Positions 11,758 through 24,000 of a stretch of 64,000 nucleotides of DNA are shown in pieces (position 1 is the stretch's first letter; each line of letters begins with the position of its first letter). Under the pieces are notes generated by a model that searched no databases, was not told the origin of the DNA, and worked only from the letters and a program-made list of their open reading frames with translations. The position numbers and the translations under genes were made by a program. The DNA is from Polyporus tsugae (taxonomy: Eukaryota; Basidiomycota; Agaricomycetes; Polyporales; Polyporaceae). The stretch lies in contig JAHRBS010000004.1 in assembly GCA_024305745.1 (NCBI GenBank), positions 868,001 through 932,000 on the forward strand. The letters run 5' to 3'.

Positions 11758-12444
11758 TACATGCCCAATGGTTTCTGTGATCCCATGTCGTCTTTTTGTG
11801 CAGATCAGAGTTTACGTGCCACTGCCACTGGTCTCGCTAAGTTATTCAAAGTACCGCGTAGTACTAGTACTAGTGCTAAACTTGTGGTGGAACGTAACGT
11901 TTCACCCACCTTTGAGTCGGACGTATGGATGCTCAGCGCTCAGCGCCGGCTAGGATATTAATGGACCTGTACCTGAGCTATTTTTCATAGCGTAGTCGGT
12001 TCTACTTATACAATATCAGTTCTCAGTTCTGGATAGACCACAAGACACCTCGATCGACCGGAGGTGAATGATTATGAACTTGCAACGAGCGATCACGCCA
12101 CACAACAAGAAATCATTTGGGGTCCCAGAGCCCTTGAACGATCCCGTCCATTAGAAAACGGCGGTCTCCGCACAGCAGCGCGCCGACCAGTCGTATGCAA
12201 GTAATCTACATCGTGCGTGAACAAACGTAGAGATACAACAATACCAAGAGTCCGCGAAAGCACAACAGTCCAAGCACGAAAGCACTCCCCAATCTACACA
12301 GCAGCAACAACGACATCCTCGCCAGCGCAGGTGCAAGAAAGAAACGAATGAAAGAACAGCAACAAGAACAACAGCAACGTGCACGTGCAAGGACATCGGG
12401 GCGTTATGCGGACGGGACGGCTACGGTATCATAGCGACTCCCGT
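11758..12444. other. Intergenic region, 3' side of the secreted protein gene
   Basis: About 690 bases. The right part is probably the 3' UTR of the leftward gene at 12445. A CAA-rich stretch near 12300-12380 was noted. No coding signal recognised. Confidence 0.5.
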
Positions 12445-13760
12445 TCAGGCGCGGCCCTTGCCCTTGCCCTTCTGCGCGGCGTTGCCTCCGGCGAAGCCAC
12501 CCTGTGCGCCGGCGGTGCCGGTGTTCTTGCCCTTGATCGCGCCGACCGACGCGGTCGCGGTGGCAGCGGCGGAAGAGGCGGTCGCACCAGCGTTGCCGCT
12601 CGCGTTGTTGCCAGCGCCGGTTGCAGCGCCGTTGGCAGAGACCGTGAACTATGAGGCGGACACAACGGTGGTTAGTACAGCTGCACGATGCAGACGAGAG
12701 GGAAGGGGAGGCAGGGGACTTACGTAGATCATGTCATCAAGGGAGCCGTGCTGCGCGACGGCGACGAGGACGGGCTGGTGGTTCGCGGCGGAGTTGATGG
12801 ACGCGAGGCGGTAGACCCCGGCGGGGAGGCCACCTGCGACGTCAGCGGTGAGGATGCCGTTCTGCGCGGCGCTGTTGAGGCCCTTGAAGAACGTGAACTT
12901 GGTCGGGTCGAGCGGCGTGGTCTGGTCGAGCGCGGTGAGGGCCTCAATGACGACGTGCGAGTGGCCGGTGATGTCGCCGTTGGACGCGACGGTCTGCGGC
13001 GCGGCGAAGTAGTTCTCGTTCGGGTTCACGAACGCGCCCGTGTTGAGGTGCTGGATCGCCATCTGGATCGTGAAGTCCTGGTTCGCGGCGATCGTCTGGC
13101 CGTTCTTGGGGAAGGCGAACTTGGCGGAGGGCATGTTCGACTGGGCGGCGATCACACCCATCGGCGCGGGGTTGCATGAGCCAGTGGTGATCTGCTGGCC
13201 GTTCGTAATGGGGAGGTTGGCGACGGTCGCGCAGAAGTTGATGAAGTTGTTCGTCGACGTGAGCGAGGCGACCTGGCCGGCCTCAGCCTGGGCCTGACCG
13301 TTGTTCGCAAAGCCCGTGGCGATGACCGAGTTAACGAGCGCTGTTGGGTTAAGTCAGGCGTCAGTCGAGTCCGGGGTATGATCGAAATTTTAAGTTGTGT
13401 CAGGGACGTACTCAGCGAAGTCTGGGGATCATTGCTGTTGTTGGCGCCAGCGTTGCCTTTGGCGGCGGCGGCAGAAGAAGAAGCAGCAGCAGCGGCGGCA
13501 GACTTGGCGGCGGCGGCAGAAGAAGCAGCAGCGGCAGCGGCAGCGGCGGAGGACGCAGCGTTGCCGCCCTTGCCAGTGTTTGCGTTGTTGCCGCCCTTCT
13601 GAGCCTGGTTCGCGTTCGCACGGTTCTGGAAGTTGCCCTAAACCGGAGTATTGTTGGGATAGATCGTGACCAAAGAGGCAGTGCTACATACCTGGGGCAA
13701 TGCCTGCGCGAAGACGGGGAGGAGAGCGAAGAGAACAGCGAAAGAGTGCGAGTACTTCAT
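12445..13760 (-). CDS. Conserved fungal secreted protein with Ala/Ser-rich flanks
   Basis: ATG at 13760 opens a signal peptide (MKYSHSFAVLFALLPVFAQA). Next come an Asn/Gly stretch, a low-complexity block of Ala/Ser/Lys (about 13440-13560), and a core of roughly 190 residues with motifs INFCATVANLPITNGQQIT, GSCNPAPMGVIAAQSNMPS, GHSHVVIEALTALDQT and NHQPVLVAVAQHGSLDDMIY. A second Ala/Thr/Gly-rich tail ends in KGKGKGRA. I know this core as a widespread secreted fungal protein type of unknown function, sometimes mislabelled in databases as a ribosomal protein. Three introns fit GT-AG rules, and the last one joins DDMIY to FTVSANG. A likely location is the cell wall or outside the cell. Confidence 0.8.
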
Positions 13761-13984
13761 GACTGGTATCGGCGGAGGGAGAGTCGACGCGAAGCTAGCT
13801 TCGGGAGTGGCGAAAGACCAAAGACTGGGGATGGGAACCGGCCACTGGAAGGAAGAACAGGTTAGTGGGAAGGCAAATCAGGCTTGGGGTAGGACGCACA
13901 AGATTGAAACCCGGGCAGCTCTGCTGCGAATGGAAGGAATGAGGAGGGAGGGGATGGGGTTCGAATCCCTGAGGACGGGGAGTG

Positions 13985-13991
13985 TTATATA
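13985..13991 (-). promoter_or_regulatory. TATA box of the secreted protein gene
   Basis: On the minus strand the sequence reads TATATAA, about 225 bases upstream of the ATG at 13760. A strong TATA box fits a highly or conditionally expressed secreted protein gene. The transcription start is not visible. Confidence 0.45.
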
Positions 13992-14401
13992 GGGTGGAGC
14001 GGACATGTGCCAGGCGAGGGTTCTCGCAGATTGTGCTCTGGGAACGGGATTGGCCCGCGGGCTTGACAGGGCTGGGGTGCGGACGGTGGAATGTAGCTTA
14101 GGCCTTCCCACCGTACGGTCGTCAAGGAGACTCGACGACTCCACCTAAAATTAAGACAATCCTGCGAGACCCCGTCGCCAGCGCCTTGCCTCTTCAGTGC
14201 ACCATGGCCCATCCGATTACTTCCACCGGACCCTGCCCCCGAAAAGACACCGCGAGCAGCCTCACCGAGCTCGCCGTGGACACTCCGCCGGTGCTGATTG
14301 GCAGACGATGCGTGGGACCCGAACCACTCCTATACGTCATTTCGATACATACACCTCCCATCCGCCGCGTCCCAGAAGCTACTTACAGGCACGCCACGCG
14401 C

Positions 14402-16841
14402 TCAGAGGTCCTTGAACATCGCCCTCGCCTTGACGGCGCACATGAACGCCGCGAGGGTGTCGACCTCCCTCACCTCGACCTCCCGGAAATGCCGCTCCGC
14501 GATCCCCGCCAGCACCCCATTCACCTCGGCTAGGTCTCCATACACGGGCGGCGGCGCGGGTATCCGCTCCTCTTCCACCAGCCGAGAACTCCGCCGACGG
14601 TTCCCTCCTGGCTCCCGACGCGCGCGGTGGCCCGTCGACACTCCCCCGGGCCCCGGGCTCGCTGTCGACGTCCGGCGCAGGACGTGCCCGTGTGGCGGCA
14701 GGTGACTTTTCGGTTTGAGCAGCGATGACGGCGGTCCTGGATCCTCCGCGCTCAGCGGGGATGGGTCAAGGTCCGGTATCAGGTCAAAGCACGCCAGGTA
14801 CCGGTGCAATGCATCGATTGGCAGCGCCGTAAAGTCGACCTGTCGCGGATGGTTCGTATCAGCTGGCTTATGGCAGAAGCGAGATGCTGGGAGCGAGCAG
14901 AGCGGAGTATCAGAGAAGTTGAAGCTTCCTCGCAGGAGGCGCGCACGTAGCTGATGCGCCGTGCGGTGGGAAAGTAGCCTGCCCGAGGCACCCTAGATGT
15001 TGTTCTACCAAGGCGACGATACTCCACCGAACCTTCCGCCCTCACTGTAGGGCGCCCTTCCAGTGCTAAAGATACATAAGCGTGGAACGCCCGACATTTG
15101 ACGCGTAACAGATTCTGTATCCGAATGTGATGTGCCGGCATTATACCGTCGTGTAGATCGTGCAGTAGCCGACGCTATTCATAGCCCCCCTTGCACTCCC
15201 AAGAATACGCAGTTCATCTAAAGGCATCAGCCCGTAGCTGAACCGCGTAACGAACTTCCCCAGGTATGTACTTCATGCATCCTCTCGATGGACACTGCGT
15301 CTCTTCCTGTCACTTTGCAAACGCTGATAGGACAGGTAATCTCTCACAGCTGTGCAGATGAACGATTCGCGCCGCCCAGTATGGCCATGTCCAACACGTC
15401 TGTCCATCGAATGCGGTGGTGGGACAGTCGTTTGTTCGCCATATCGAAAACAAAGCAAAGTCCACGTCCCGACGCCCGTCTTCCATTGTTCGCCTCCAGA
15501 GCCTCTCCATGAGAGGCAGGGGATAAGGCGTCGCCCATGAAGGTACGTTCCATGGCATAACCTTGTCATTGAGCGGGGGCCGACTCATCGCTCAATACAA
15601 TCGCAATTCGACGAGGGATGCTCATGTTCAAGGGCAGGCATGGTCTCCCAGGAGACGTGAGAACCCCCTGCGGAGAGGAAGCCCATGGGCGGAGGCCTGG
15701 ATCATGAGACCGCCTGCGAGGTAAATGTGCCGTGCAGTATCGCAGTGCAAGGTTCCCCCGGCCTTCCAAGTACGTATACGGCTGCCCCGGCACCACACGG
15801 ACGTCCTGTCATTCGACGCGCCGGCGCACCGCGACATGACAGGTGCAGAAACGACGCAGGCGGCACAGCGGCCGCCATGTACGCGTGGACGAGGGCTGCT
15901 TGTCAATGAATGACGATCCTGATCGCCGTCCCCGCGGGCAGGGAGGCAATTAGAGGGAAATCGCCGTCTGGGGCTCTGCCAGTCCAGGCACGGAAGGCGA
16001 CGCAGGTCATTCAAGGGAAGTGCTCGAGGGCGGCATTAAGCCATTCAACGTTGGACGGATGGACACATACATACGACATGCGGTGCCGAATGAAGCAATG
16101 CCGTACCAGCATCGTATACTTCCGGCCCCCCGGGTATACGCATGCCACCGTGCTGACCGAGAACCCGATGGCCCGAAGGGCCAATCCATGTTCTCGATCA
16201 ACGGGGGAGGGAGGCGAAGTGGAACGACGAGGATTTGGGATGTGTCAAGCCGGCCGTGCCGATGGCTCAGAAGCTCATTGCGAGGGAACGGCGTGTGTGG
16301 GGGAGCGAAAGGAGAACCATCCGGGCATGACAAGAAGGCTCGGCCTCCGTCCATCTACGTCCACGAAGACTGGATGTGCGCCCCGCCCCACGGACCGGCA
16401 GCAGACTCGTGAAGGTGAAGGTGAAGGTGAAGGTGTGGCCCAGGAATGAATGGGCCCGGTACTCCAACAGCTCGCGACTCGACAGGGACAGGCATAACAC
16501 CAAGACGCTCGAACTCGACTGAGGACACTCACCAGTGAAGCCTTTTCCTCCTTGTCTACTGCGTTGTGGCTGCTCCCGACAGCCGCCGCGCCAGACGCGT
16601 CGGGCCGCTTGCGCTTGACGCGCTCGCGGTCTCCGTCTGCACGGTCGGGCGCGCCGCGTTTCGTGCCCGCGGCGGCGTGGTACGCGGCGTCGTCGGCCGC
16701 TGCTGCGCGTTTGCGGCCCCCTTGTCCTCGAGGTGCGCGGGGAGCGGGCGCAGGGGCGGACGCGGATGCGGGAGCGTGGGATGGGGGTGGGGGAAGGCTT
16801 GCGGACGAGGATGGGTGCATGTGCGTTGTGGGGTTGGGCAT
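14402..16841 (-). CDS. SAP30-type subunit of the Sin3/Rpd3 histone deacetylase complex
   Basis: Exon 1 (16533-16841, minus) encodes an Ala/Pro-rich start, the basic segment GTKRGAPDRADGDRERVKRK and NAVDKEEKASL. Exon 2 (14402-14839) continues in phase 0 with VDFTALPIDALHRYLACFDL, IPDLDPSPLSAEDP, GGNRRRSSRLVEEE, and a tail with AERHFREVEVREVDTLAAFM, ending MFKDL. This is the Sin3-binding SAP30 C-terminal domain as seen in basidiomycetes, and the SLVDF join matches the family. SAP30 bridges Sin3 and the deacetylase in the nucleus. The splice sites (donor gtgagtgtcc, acceptor cgcgacag) leave an intron of 1,693 nt, very long for this genome. An upstream in-frame Met near 17078 would lengthen the N-terminus, but ATG 16841 suits the composition best. 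Confidence 0.72.
16411..16434. repeat. Hexanucleotide GAAGGT tandem repeat, 4 copies
   Basis: Four perfect copies of GAAGGT in a row lie inside the long SAP30 intron, about 100 bases from its donor. Confidence 0.8.
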
Positions 16842-17311
16842 CGTGACGATGTCAATGTCTTGTCTTGAGGATCTATTGGATGGTGGGTGTGCGTTGGCGG
16901 GGTTGGGCGAGACGTTCGTGTTGGACTCGCTGTGCCGAGGTTGAATGTTGAACTTGGAGGGGTTGGCAACGCGCCCGTGTTGCGGTCCTTGGTCGCCGCA
17001 GAAGCCGGGTGAACTGTGAGCGAGCTTTGACCAGGTCGGGGGTCCCGACTCTACTGTGTCGCAGACGGAATCTGGCAAGAGAGTGGGGTGACGATGGCGA
17101 GGGCTCAGAGAACGATGCCGGCGCCGAAGTTGCGCTCTCGACGAAATCCAGCCGCCACCAGACCGCCACTCGTGCGATCAGGGACGGCCCGTCCCCCACG
17201 TGGTGGTAATCCCGCAAAAGGCAAGTCCATTCCTCTGTTTGGACAGGTCTGTACGCAACTCTTTCAATGACTTTAGTTACATACCGTGACGTTAATAGCT
17301 CGATCGGACCG

Positions 17312-17710
17312 TCATCGATTCATCTCTTTCTCTTTCGGAGTCACTTTCCGCGTCGCTTCAAAACGCGATAGCAATATTTGCGACCTTCCTCCTACTTCTC
17401 CCGCGCGCTTGTACGCTTGCTGGATCTCATCTACAGTGTCACGGTCTCCGAAGCAGCGGCCGAGCGCGGCGACGGACGGACGAAGCTTTCAAGTGGAGTG
17501 CCCATACGCAACTTGGCAACACGCGTATGTTCAGGGCGGTGATGACCCTCTGGGACGAGAGAGGGTAGAAAGCCGGCGCTGCGTCACCGACCGCGCACCA
17601 TCAATTGCAATTGCCCCTGGTGCTCGTCGGCTTTGCTCTCCTCTCACCTCGTCTCCCAACTTACCCTCGGTTTCCCATGAAGCAAACTGTTCATGATCAA
17701 CGCCAACCAT
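17312..17710 (-). CDS. Possible small two-exon gene, unknown function
   Basis: Two minus-strand segments join in phase 0. Exon 1 (17648-17710) encodes 21 residues (MVGVDHEQFASW then ETEGKLGDE). Exon 2 (17312-17485) encodes 57 more, including SVAALGRCFGDRDTVDEIQQ and AYKRAGEVGGRSQILLSRFE, and ends in KEKEMNR. The donor gtgagagg and acceptor cttgaaag are acceptable, and the intron is 162 nt. The exon 2 composition (amphipathic, charged, no low complexity) looks protein-like. I do not recognise a family. It could be the 3' end of a longer gene or a chance open frame. Confidence 0.3.
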
Positions 17711-19692
17711 GATCGACACCACCGCCGTGGTACATTGCGGGAATTTCGTACCAGGGAAGTTCGTAGAGCGGGTGCTGACATAGGCCGCAGTAGTATGCCA
17801 CAGTGCTGGGGATGTGACACGTGTCTACCCGTAAGGGTTTGGGCCATGCCTGTACCCATACCCGTGCGTACCCAAGGCGGGTATACCTGACCCGTGTCTT
17901 TCCCTCAGACACAATGCAGAGCGGCACGAGATGTCCACGTCAAGTAAGCTGGCGGCGGAGTGTGCTACGTGGGTAGTCGGGTTTAATGGCGAAGTCCTCC
18001 TAGAAGTACCATGACGAGGAGTCCAGAACGACATGGAAGATGGGTAGAGTACCGCCGGTCGCTCGGCACGGAGTGTGGGCGTCGTTATGGCTGAGCAAGG
18101 AGTAGAGCTGCCTTCGGATCGGTTCTCTCGAAGACGAGGACGCGAGAAGGTCGGAATGTTTGTTGTCTTGGCTCCGATCTACCAATGCCTCGGGTGAGTT
18201 ATATCCCAAGATACCACAAGACATGTTCTGACTAACCGTACGAACTACGAGCTGTAGGTGTTTGGTATCGGTCGCGTCGATTCGCCATATGCATCTGCCG
18301 CGCAAATTCTCCTCTGCCAGGCTCCGCCAACACGATGATCACCCTTCTGCCGACCCAATCCAATGCAAGCCATCCGTACCGTCGATATCCGTACGGCGCA
18401 TGACTTTCGAGAGCATTTCTCGCGCACCACCTCGTCGAAGTGCGCTCGCGATGGAAAGTGCGGTGTCTCGCTCTGAAGACGCGCGAGTTATGTATGTCGC
18501 TGAACGTGTGGCGCTCCGCTGTGACCTGCCCCTCGTAGTCCTACGAGCTGGCACTACCAATGGCCTCGAGGTGGTGGACCCCCAGAGTAACGATGGAGGG
18601 AGGGGTTTAGCGATATGTAAAGAGGTTGACTCTGCAGATTCGATGCCGGCGCCGCCCCCACGCTGTCCTCCGATGTGTTTGGCTATGGGGATTTCGCCAT
18701 TCCGTGACCCACGAAACTGTGCTTCTGTGCTTCTTGGCTGGCAGCCCAAGCTTGCTGTGGCAGAGCGTCGATCTATGGACCACACATTGGTGTTCTTCCT
18801 TGCGCTCCCCGTGAGAGTTGGCCCCGGTTGCTGTCTGCTAGTCATAGGTCGGCCGCCCCCACGTCCTGACGAGGTTGTGGCCCCTGGGATTATGCATCCG
18901 TGTTCTTCGTGTCCTGATTAGTTTCCGGCCCTTACCCTCCGCTATGCTGCACGAAAAGTTCAAAGTTGGGCCCCATAGGTTCGACTACAGCAGGTTTTGC
19001 GCAGCTTCCGCGCTGTGAGTGGACGAACTGTGCGGAACACTCCTCCCGGTCATGCCTCGGACTGTGCGTTTTGGACAATTGTTCTGACCGGTACTTGGGC
19101 AGTGCTCCGCCCGTATCCTTTCCCCCATGGTTCTACCGATATGGACCAGTCGGTTGCAAAGGTCGACATTGAATATTGAATATTGAATTCGAACCGAAGA
19201 AGGTCGGTCTTGATCAAGACGGAGCGGATGCAACTCCGTGGCAACCCCTATATGTATCGGAGTCTTGACTTCTACAACAGCTTTTACCTTTGAGAGAGCG
19301 ATCTACTGTACTTGTTTCTACTTGGCCCCACTTCGCAATCTGTAGTTTATGATCTCAGGGATTCGATCTATTATGTAGTATGTCACGGAGGTGTCATTCC
19401 ATGTTATGTCATAGTATGTAATGGATACGATCGTTGCAACGTCGTTTACATATGTCTTCAGAAAAGGTTCGAAACTAACCGTGCACATCCTTCGGAAGTC
19501 GAGGATACTATAGCCTGCAGCTGCAGGCTACAATTGCAAGTTCGGTCGGACAAGACTTGCCCGTGGTAGACGCTCGGAATGTCGGACCTAATTTTGACGT
19601 GACGTCATGCACGTGGGCTGTGTACTTAGCCGAGCTGAGAGCCGGAGAGACGAGCCATCACTCACTCAGCTACCACCACCATTCCATCAGCC
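17711..19692. other. Gene-poor region of about 2 kb
   Basis: Several frames overlap on both strands at 18262-18921, but none has domain features and both strands are equally open, as expected of GC-rich non-coding DNA or decayed sequence. The right part has lower GC and holds short direct repeats (ATTGAAT three times near 19168-19188) and the palindrome at 19511-19530. The last 150 bases are the upstream region of the F-box gene. Confidence 0.5.
19511..19530. repeat. Perfect 20-bp palindrome
   Basis: The 10 bases TAGCCTGCAG are followed directly by their reverse complement, with no spacer. The centre is CTGCAGCTGCAG. It lies 163 bases upstream of the F-box gene start. It could be a dimeric transcription factor site or a chance palindrome. 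Confidence 0.85.
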
Positions 19693-20613
19693 ATGAGTCT
19701 CCTCCAAGACCTTCTGCGCACCCAAACTCTCGATTCATTGGACAAGGCACTGTCCAGTGGGCGAACCACTCCAGATGACGACGACGAGCTCATCAATGTG
19801 GTGAGTTTTCTACCATTCTATTCCTGTGTGTCCAATCCGCACCGTCACATTTGACTGACATCTCAAAAGATGTCGTTACCGGGCAGTCCAGGAAGATCCC
19901 GTCCGGGCTCCCGGCCTGCTTCTCGTCCCCACTCTCCTACCCGCGGTTTGCGGCCAAGCCCGTTCCAACCACTCACCGCACTCAAGAGCGGGCCTTCGAG
20001 AGACCCTTTGCGCGTACTCCCTACGGACATCTCGCAGCGGATATTCGCGCAACTCTCTCTTCGGGACCTCTCGCGGTGCGCACGCGTATCGAAGAAATGG
20101 AACAGGAGTCAAACTCTCAACTATGGTGCGTATCAGCGAAAACTTTCGAGTGGGTTCGTTGACTGATGCTTGGTGAGCAGTGTGGTTCCAGCACTACCGG
20201 AAAGAGAACTTCCACGATGAGAGCTTGCCACAGGGCAAGTGGACGAAACGGGAGTCTAAACAGAACTGGGTGAGCTGTCCTCGCACATGCGAGAGGCGAA
20301 TGATCGTTCTGACTCATCTTCTCATGCCTAGCGCACCACCTACCTAAAGACGGTTCCCACTCGGTCTGCTCCCCAATCACCCCGCTCGGGATATCTCACA
20401 CCGTTGCGATCGGGCCAACAGACACCTCGTGAGATGCGGGAAGAGAAGTGGAAGCAGGAAGCGGAAGTTGCGTCGCGTCCGTCGAAGGTTGAGATGCGTG
20501 AGATGTACAAGGAGCTGGGCGGTCGGAAAGCCAAAGGCAAGGGCAAGTTAGGAGGTACGACGGGGATGAGAGATCGAGGAGGCTGGGGTGAGAATGGTGT
20601 CGAAGACGCATAG
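19693..20613 (+). CDS. F-box protein
   Basis: Four exons encode about 245 aa. The start MSLLQDLLRTQTLDSLDKAL precedes a Ser/Pro/Arg-rich stretch, then a good F-box (LRVLPTDISQRIFAQLSLRD, LSRCARVSKKWN) at about residues 85-125. The motif VWFQHYRKENFHDE follows, then a basic tail ending in GENGVEDA. Introns start at 19801 (NV to MSLPG), within LNY to VWFQ, and at NW to RTTYLK; all have GT-AG ends. The F-box should bind Skp1 in an SCF ubiquitin ligase. The tail lacks WD40 or LRR repeats, so the substrate is unknown. ATG 19693 is the first in-frame start. Confidence 0.78.
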
Positions 20614-21084
20614 AACGTCGAGGAGGGGATTGCTGAAGGGCCCAGATGGATTGCTCGGCCCGCCAACCACATATGTACTTTGAGTTATGTTGTAGATCTT
20701 ATTTGGGTTACAACCCGTTGTAGAGCTAGATATCTCTGTACACATGCTATAGCGTTGAATACGACCGAACTTAACTTAAGTGCTTCTTCTGATATCTCAA
20801 TACCCGTCTCGAGCCTTCGAAAGTCGGTCAACTTGTCATGTTTGTAAATTGCTCAGTAATCGTCGGAGTGTGATTGGGAAGGCGATCGTCCATCGAGATT
20901 GCACTCGATCTCGGCTAGATGGCTCTCGGTTCGGAAGGTCTTCCACTGTCCAGCTTCAACTCGAACCACGACGTGTCCGTTCAGTCTGTTCACAACCGAT
21001 GCACGCCAATTTTTTGTCGACGAGCAGGTCACTTTCTCCCGGCGACGTATCAATCAGGGGCGACCGCAGCCAGGTGCGCATGCG

Positions 21085-24000
21085 ATGTCTCGAATGTTCA
21101 GCGACCCTTACACTTATCTCGACCAACGCCAGAGCGTCCTGGGCATTTCTCGCGAGTCCAATGGTTTCCTCAGTCCGCTGTGCGGAGGTCTTGTATCGTC
21201 GATATCGGAACCTCATTTGCCGTCTATGTCCAGTAACTTGGACAGCCCTCCGCTGGAGACACCACCGTCTGAAGAGAGAAGCCCGTTTACGTCCATACCG
21301 GTCAGCGACGTCTATATTAGTCCCATTCCTGTGCTAAACCCTCTTGGAAATTACAGGATGCGTTCTTCCGCAGGCGTACGGGTTCAAAGTGGTTATCTCA
21401 GACCAAGTCCGGGTCAACGTCCCGAACGGCCACAAATGAGGCGAGCTTCGAGGTCGAGGTGCGTCGCACATCTCCGCACCCGGCACGCTTCTCACTGTAT
21501 GCGTAGCATCTTGGCGACATTAGGGCCTTCGACTCCGGGTGGCTGGACGATGACGTCGAGGTCAGTGTATGCGCGATTTTAGCTGGCTTCTAATGTGTAC
21601 CGAACCTACGTTCTGCTAGGAAGTGATGGTCGTGACCAAGAAGGAAAAGAAAAGAAGACCGCTCAGCGCCGTTGTGGATTCTTCGTCTCGGGACCGCATT
21701 CGCCGCAGCCCTTACAAAGTTCGTTTGGCTTCTACGCATGTATAGGATATTGCTCACACACAAGTGCGTAGGTCAAGTTGAAGAGTGACACTAGGGTTAT
21801 GGACGCGAACCAGTTCGAGTACATTCGGAGCCTCGTAAGCGACGACGGCGGAGAAACGCTTCTCGCACGCAAGTTCGACAACGGGAAGATTTATACGGTC
21901 AAGTTGGTCAGGAAGTCCGCACACAGTGCTGCTCGGCTTGTAGCTCGCATGCGCAACGAGCAAGCGGCGATGAAGCTGTTGACGAAGCTCGAAGTCGCTT
22001 TCGCGATTAGGTTGTGGTGGAGTTTCGAGGATGAGAGGGCGATGTACCTAGTCACAGTGAGTATCAGTGCACCACCATCCGCATATACTTTACTAATTGG
22101 TATCTGGGGGAATAATCTAGGACCGGACCGACGGTAGGGAGCTAAGAACCATGATAGAACGAGAGGGACCTTTGAGAGGGCGCAGTGCATTGCTGTGTGC
22201 GGCTGAACTGGTGCGGTTTCATTGGTCGTAATCTTGGAGTTATCTCATGGGAACGTCGATACAGGCTGCGGGAATTATCGGGCTCCACGAGCGAGGCCTT
22301 GTGCACACTGACCTCAGACCAGAGTGCATCCTGGTCGACGAGGAAGGACATATTTTGATTTCCGACTTCAGCAAGGCGAGATTCCTTCGCGGTGACAGTG
22401 CCACCTACCGCGCCGAGAGCGGCACTTGCCTCCCCGAGGATAAGATGTTTCATGCTCCGGAACTGGTTTTAGGCTGGGATCACGACTACGTTGTCGACTG
22501 GTGGAGCTTTGGGCTGTTGTTGTTCTGGATCTTCACTCGGACGGTATGCAACCCTGTCCAGGAGTGCCCACGTTTCTTGGTGAGCTGATGTGGTTGCTTA
22601 TAGCACCCATTTGTTATCGACGCCGACAACGTGCATTCTGCCATTCTGCACAGCAAGATTTTCCACGCGCGTTTGATGGATGACTACCCGGCCATGGACG
22701 AGAGTGCATATCGACTCGTAGCTAGGGTGAGTGTACTCGAATTTGTTGCATGCGTCTGACTCAGTGAATATGTGCAGTGTCTGCAACGCAACCCGGCTTT
22801 GCGCATTGACGGTGTGGGCGTGAAGATGCACGAGTACTTCGAAGAAATGTGCGTCTTGCAACTACCAGCTTTAGGAGAGGATTGCTCATGGCCCTGGTCT
22901 TTGGCAGCAACTGGATTGACATCACTACCAAGCGACTTCCAGGTTCACTTTTTGTGCTTTTCACACATTCTGTCACTGACTTCCTTGCAGCGCCGTTCTC
23001 TTCACTGGCCAAGGACACTTTCCCATTTACTGCGATGGGCTCGGGCGATTCTTCTTTGCGATTGTCAACTGCGAATAGCGCCTCCCAGGATCTTGGACAC
23101 TTTTCCTTCAGCTGGCAACGTGCACTGCCTTCTAGCGGATCTTTGGAATCTACTGGTTCTCGAGCGACTAGACAACGTCGGCGCAGCGTGCGTATCTTGG
23201 CTTCGCCTGGCGATGTGACTGTGATTCCGTCTCAGAGTATTGCACCCATTGATCCTTTACCTGATATCCCCAAGACCGGACCTGACGGCGTCACTCAGGC
23301 TGCTTCTACCTCGCCACCCCTCGAAGATGTCGTGGACCCCCATGTCTCAATCATCCCCAGTCTCAGCGCTACCCCATCCATCGGTTTGCCTTTCCCTAGC
23401 CCTCTGGAATCCCGGGTAGGCAACCTCAGGAAATATGCAAGCTTGAACTTCGACGATCTGGATAGCCTTGCTTCGACCAATTCGTCTCTGCCCGCTGCTG
23501 AGTCATCTGGACCGCTCCTCGGACACTCTGAGTCGACGACGCCTCTGCGCAAGACGAGGTCCATTCTGGGCATCTCGCTGGAGTCTTTCCGGGACCTGGA
23601 CGACACCTCTAGTTTCGGATCTGGGCGGTGGACGAGCAAGCTGCGCAGGCGATCTCAGGCTGGGACTCCGATCCCGAAGACACCCGTCATCCCTCCGACG
23701 ACGCCTGTCCCTCCTCCTCCCGTGGGGCTTCCGAGGGGCGTTGAGAAGATCGGGAATGGGATTGGATACAACCACCGCGACCGCCGGCCGGCTATGAACT
23801 TGGCGAGCCTCACGCCCCGGACGTGCCACGCGCTGTTCTCTGGTCGGCGCGCGAAGAACAAGCAGAAGCGCAAGGAGGACTCAGGTTCCGAGAAGGACGG
23901 TCAGGCTGCCAGGACGCCGTCTGCGCAGAGCACGCAAGGGCAGGGGCGCGAGGAGGAGGTCGAGGAGGACCTGATGGACGAGGTGATGAAGGAGATCTAC

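Noticed and set aside
13955..13972. GGGTTCGAATCCC resembling a tRNA T arm
   Set aside because: No matching acceptor stem or anticodon arm upstream; it lies in the promoter of the secreted protein gene.
18262..18921. 219-codon open frame, with an overlapping 168-codon frame on the other strand
   Set aside because: Neither has domain signatures or credible composition, and both strands are equally open, as often seen in GC-rich non-coding DNA.
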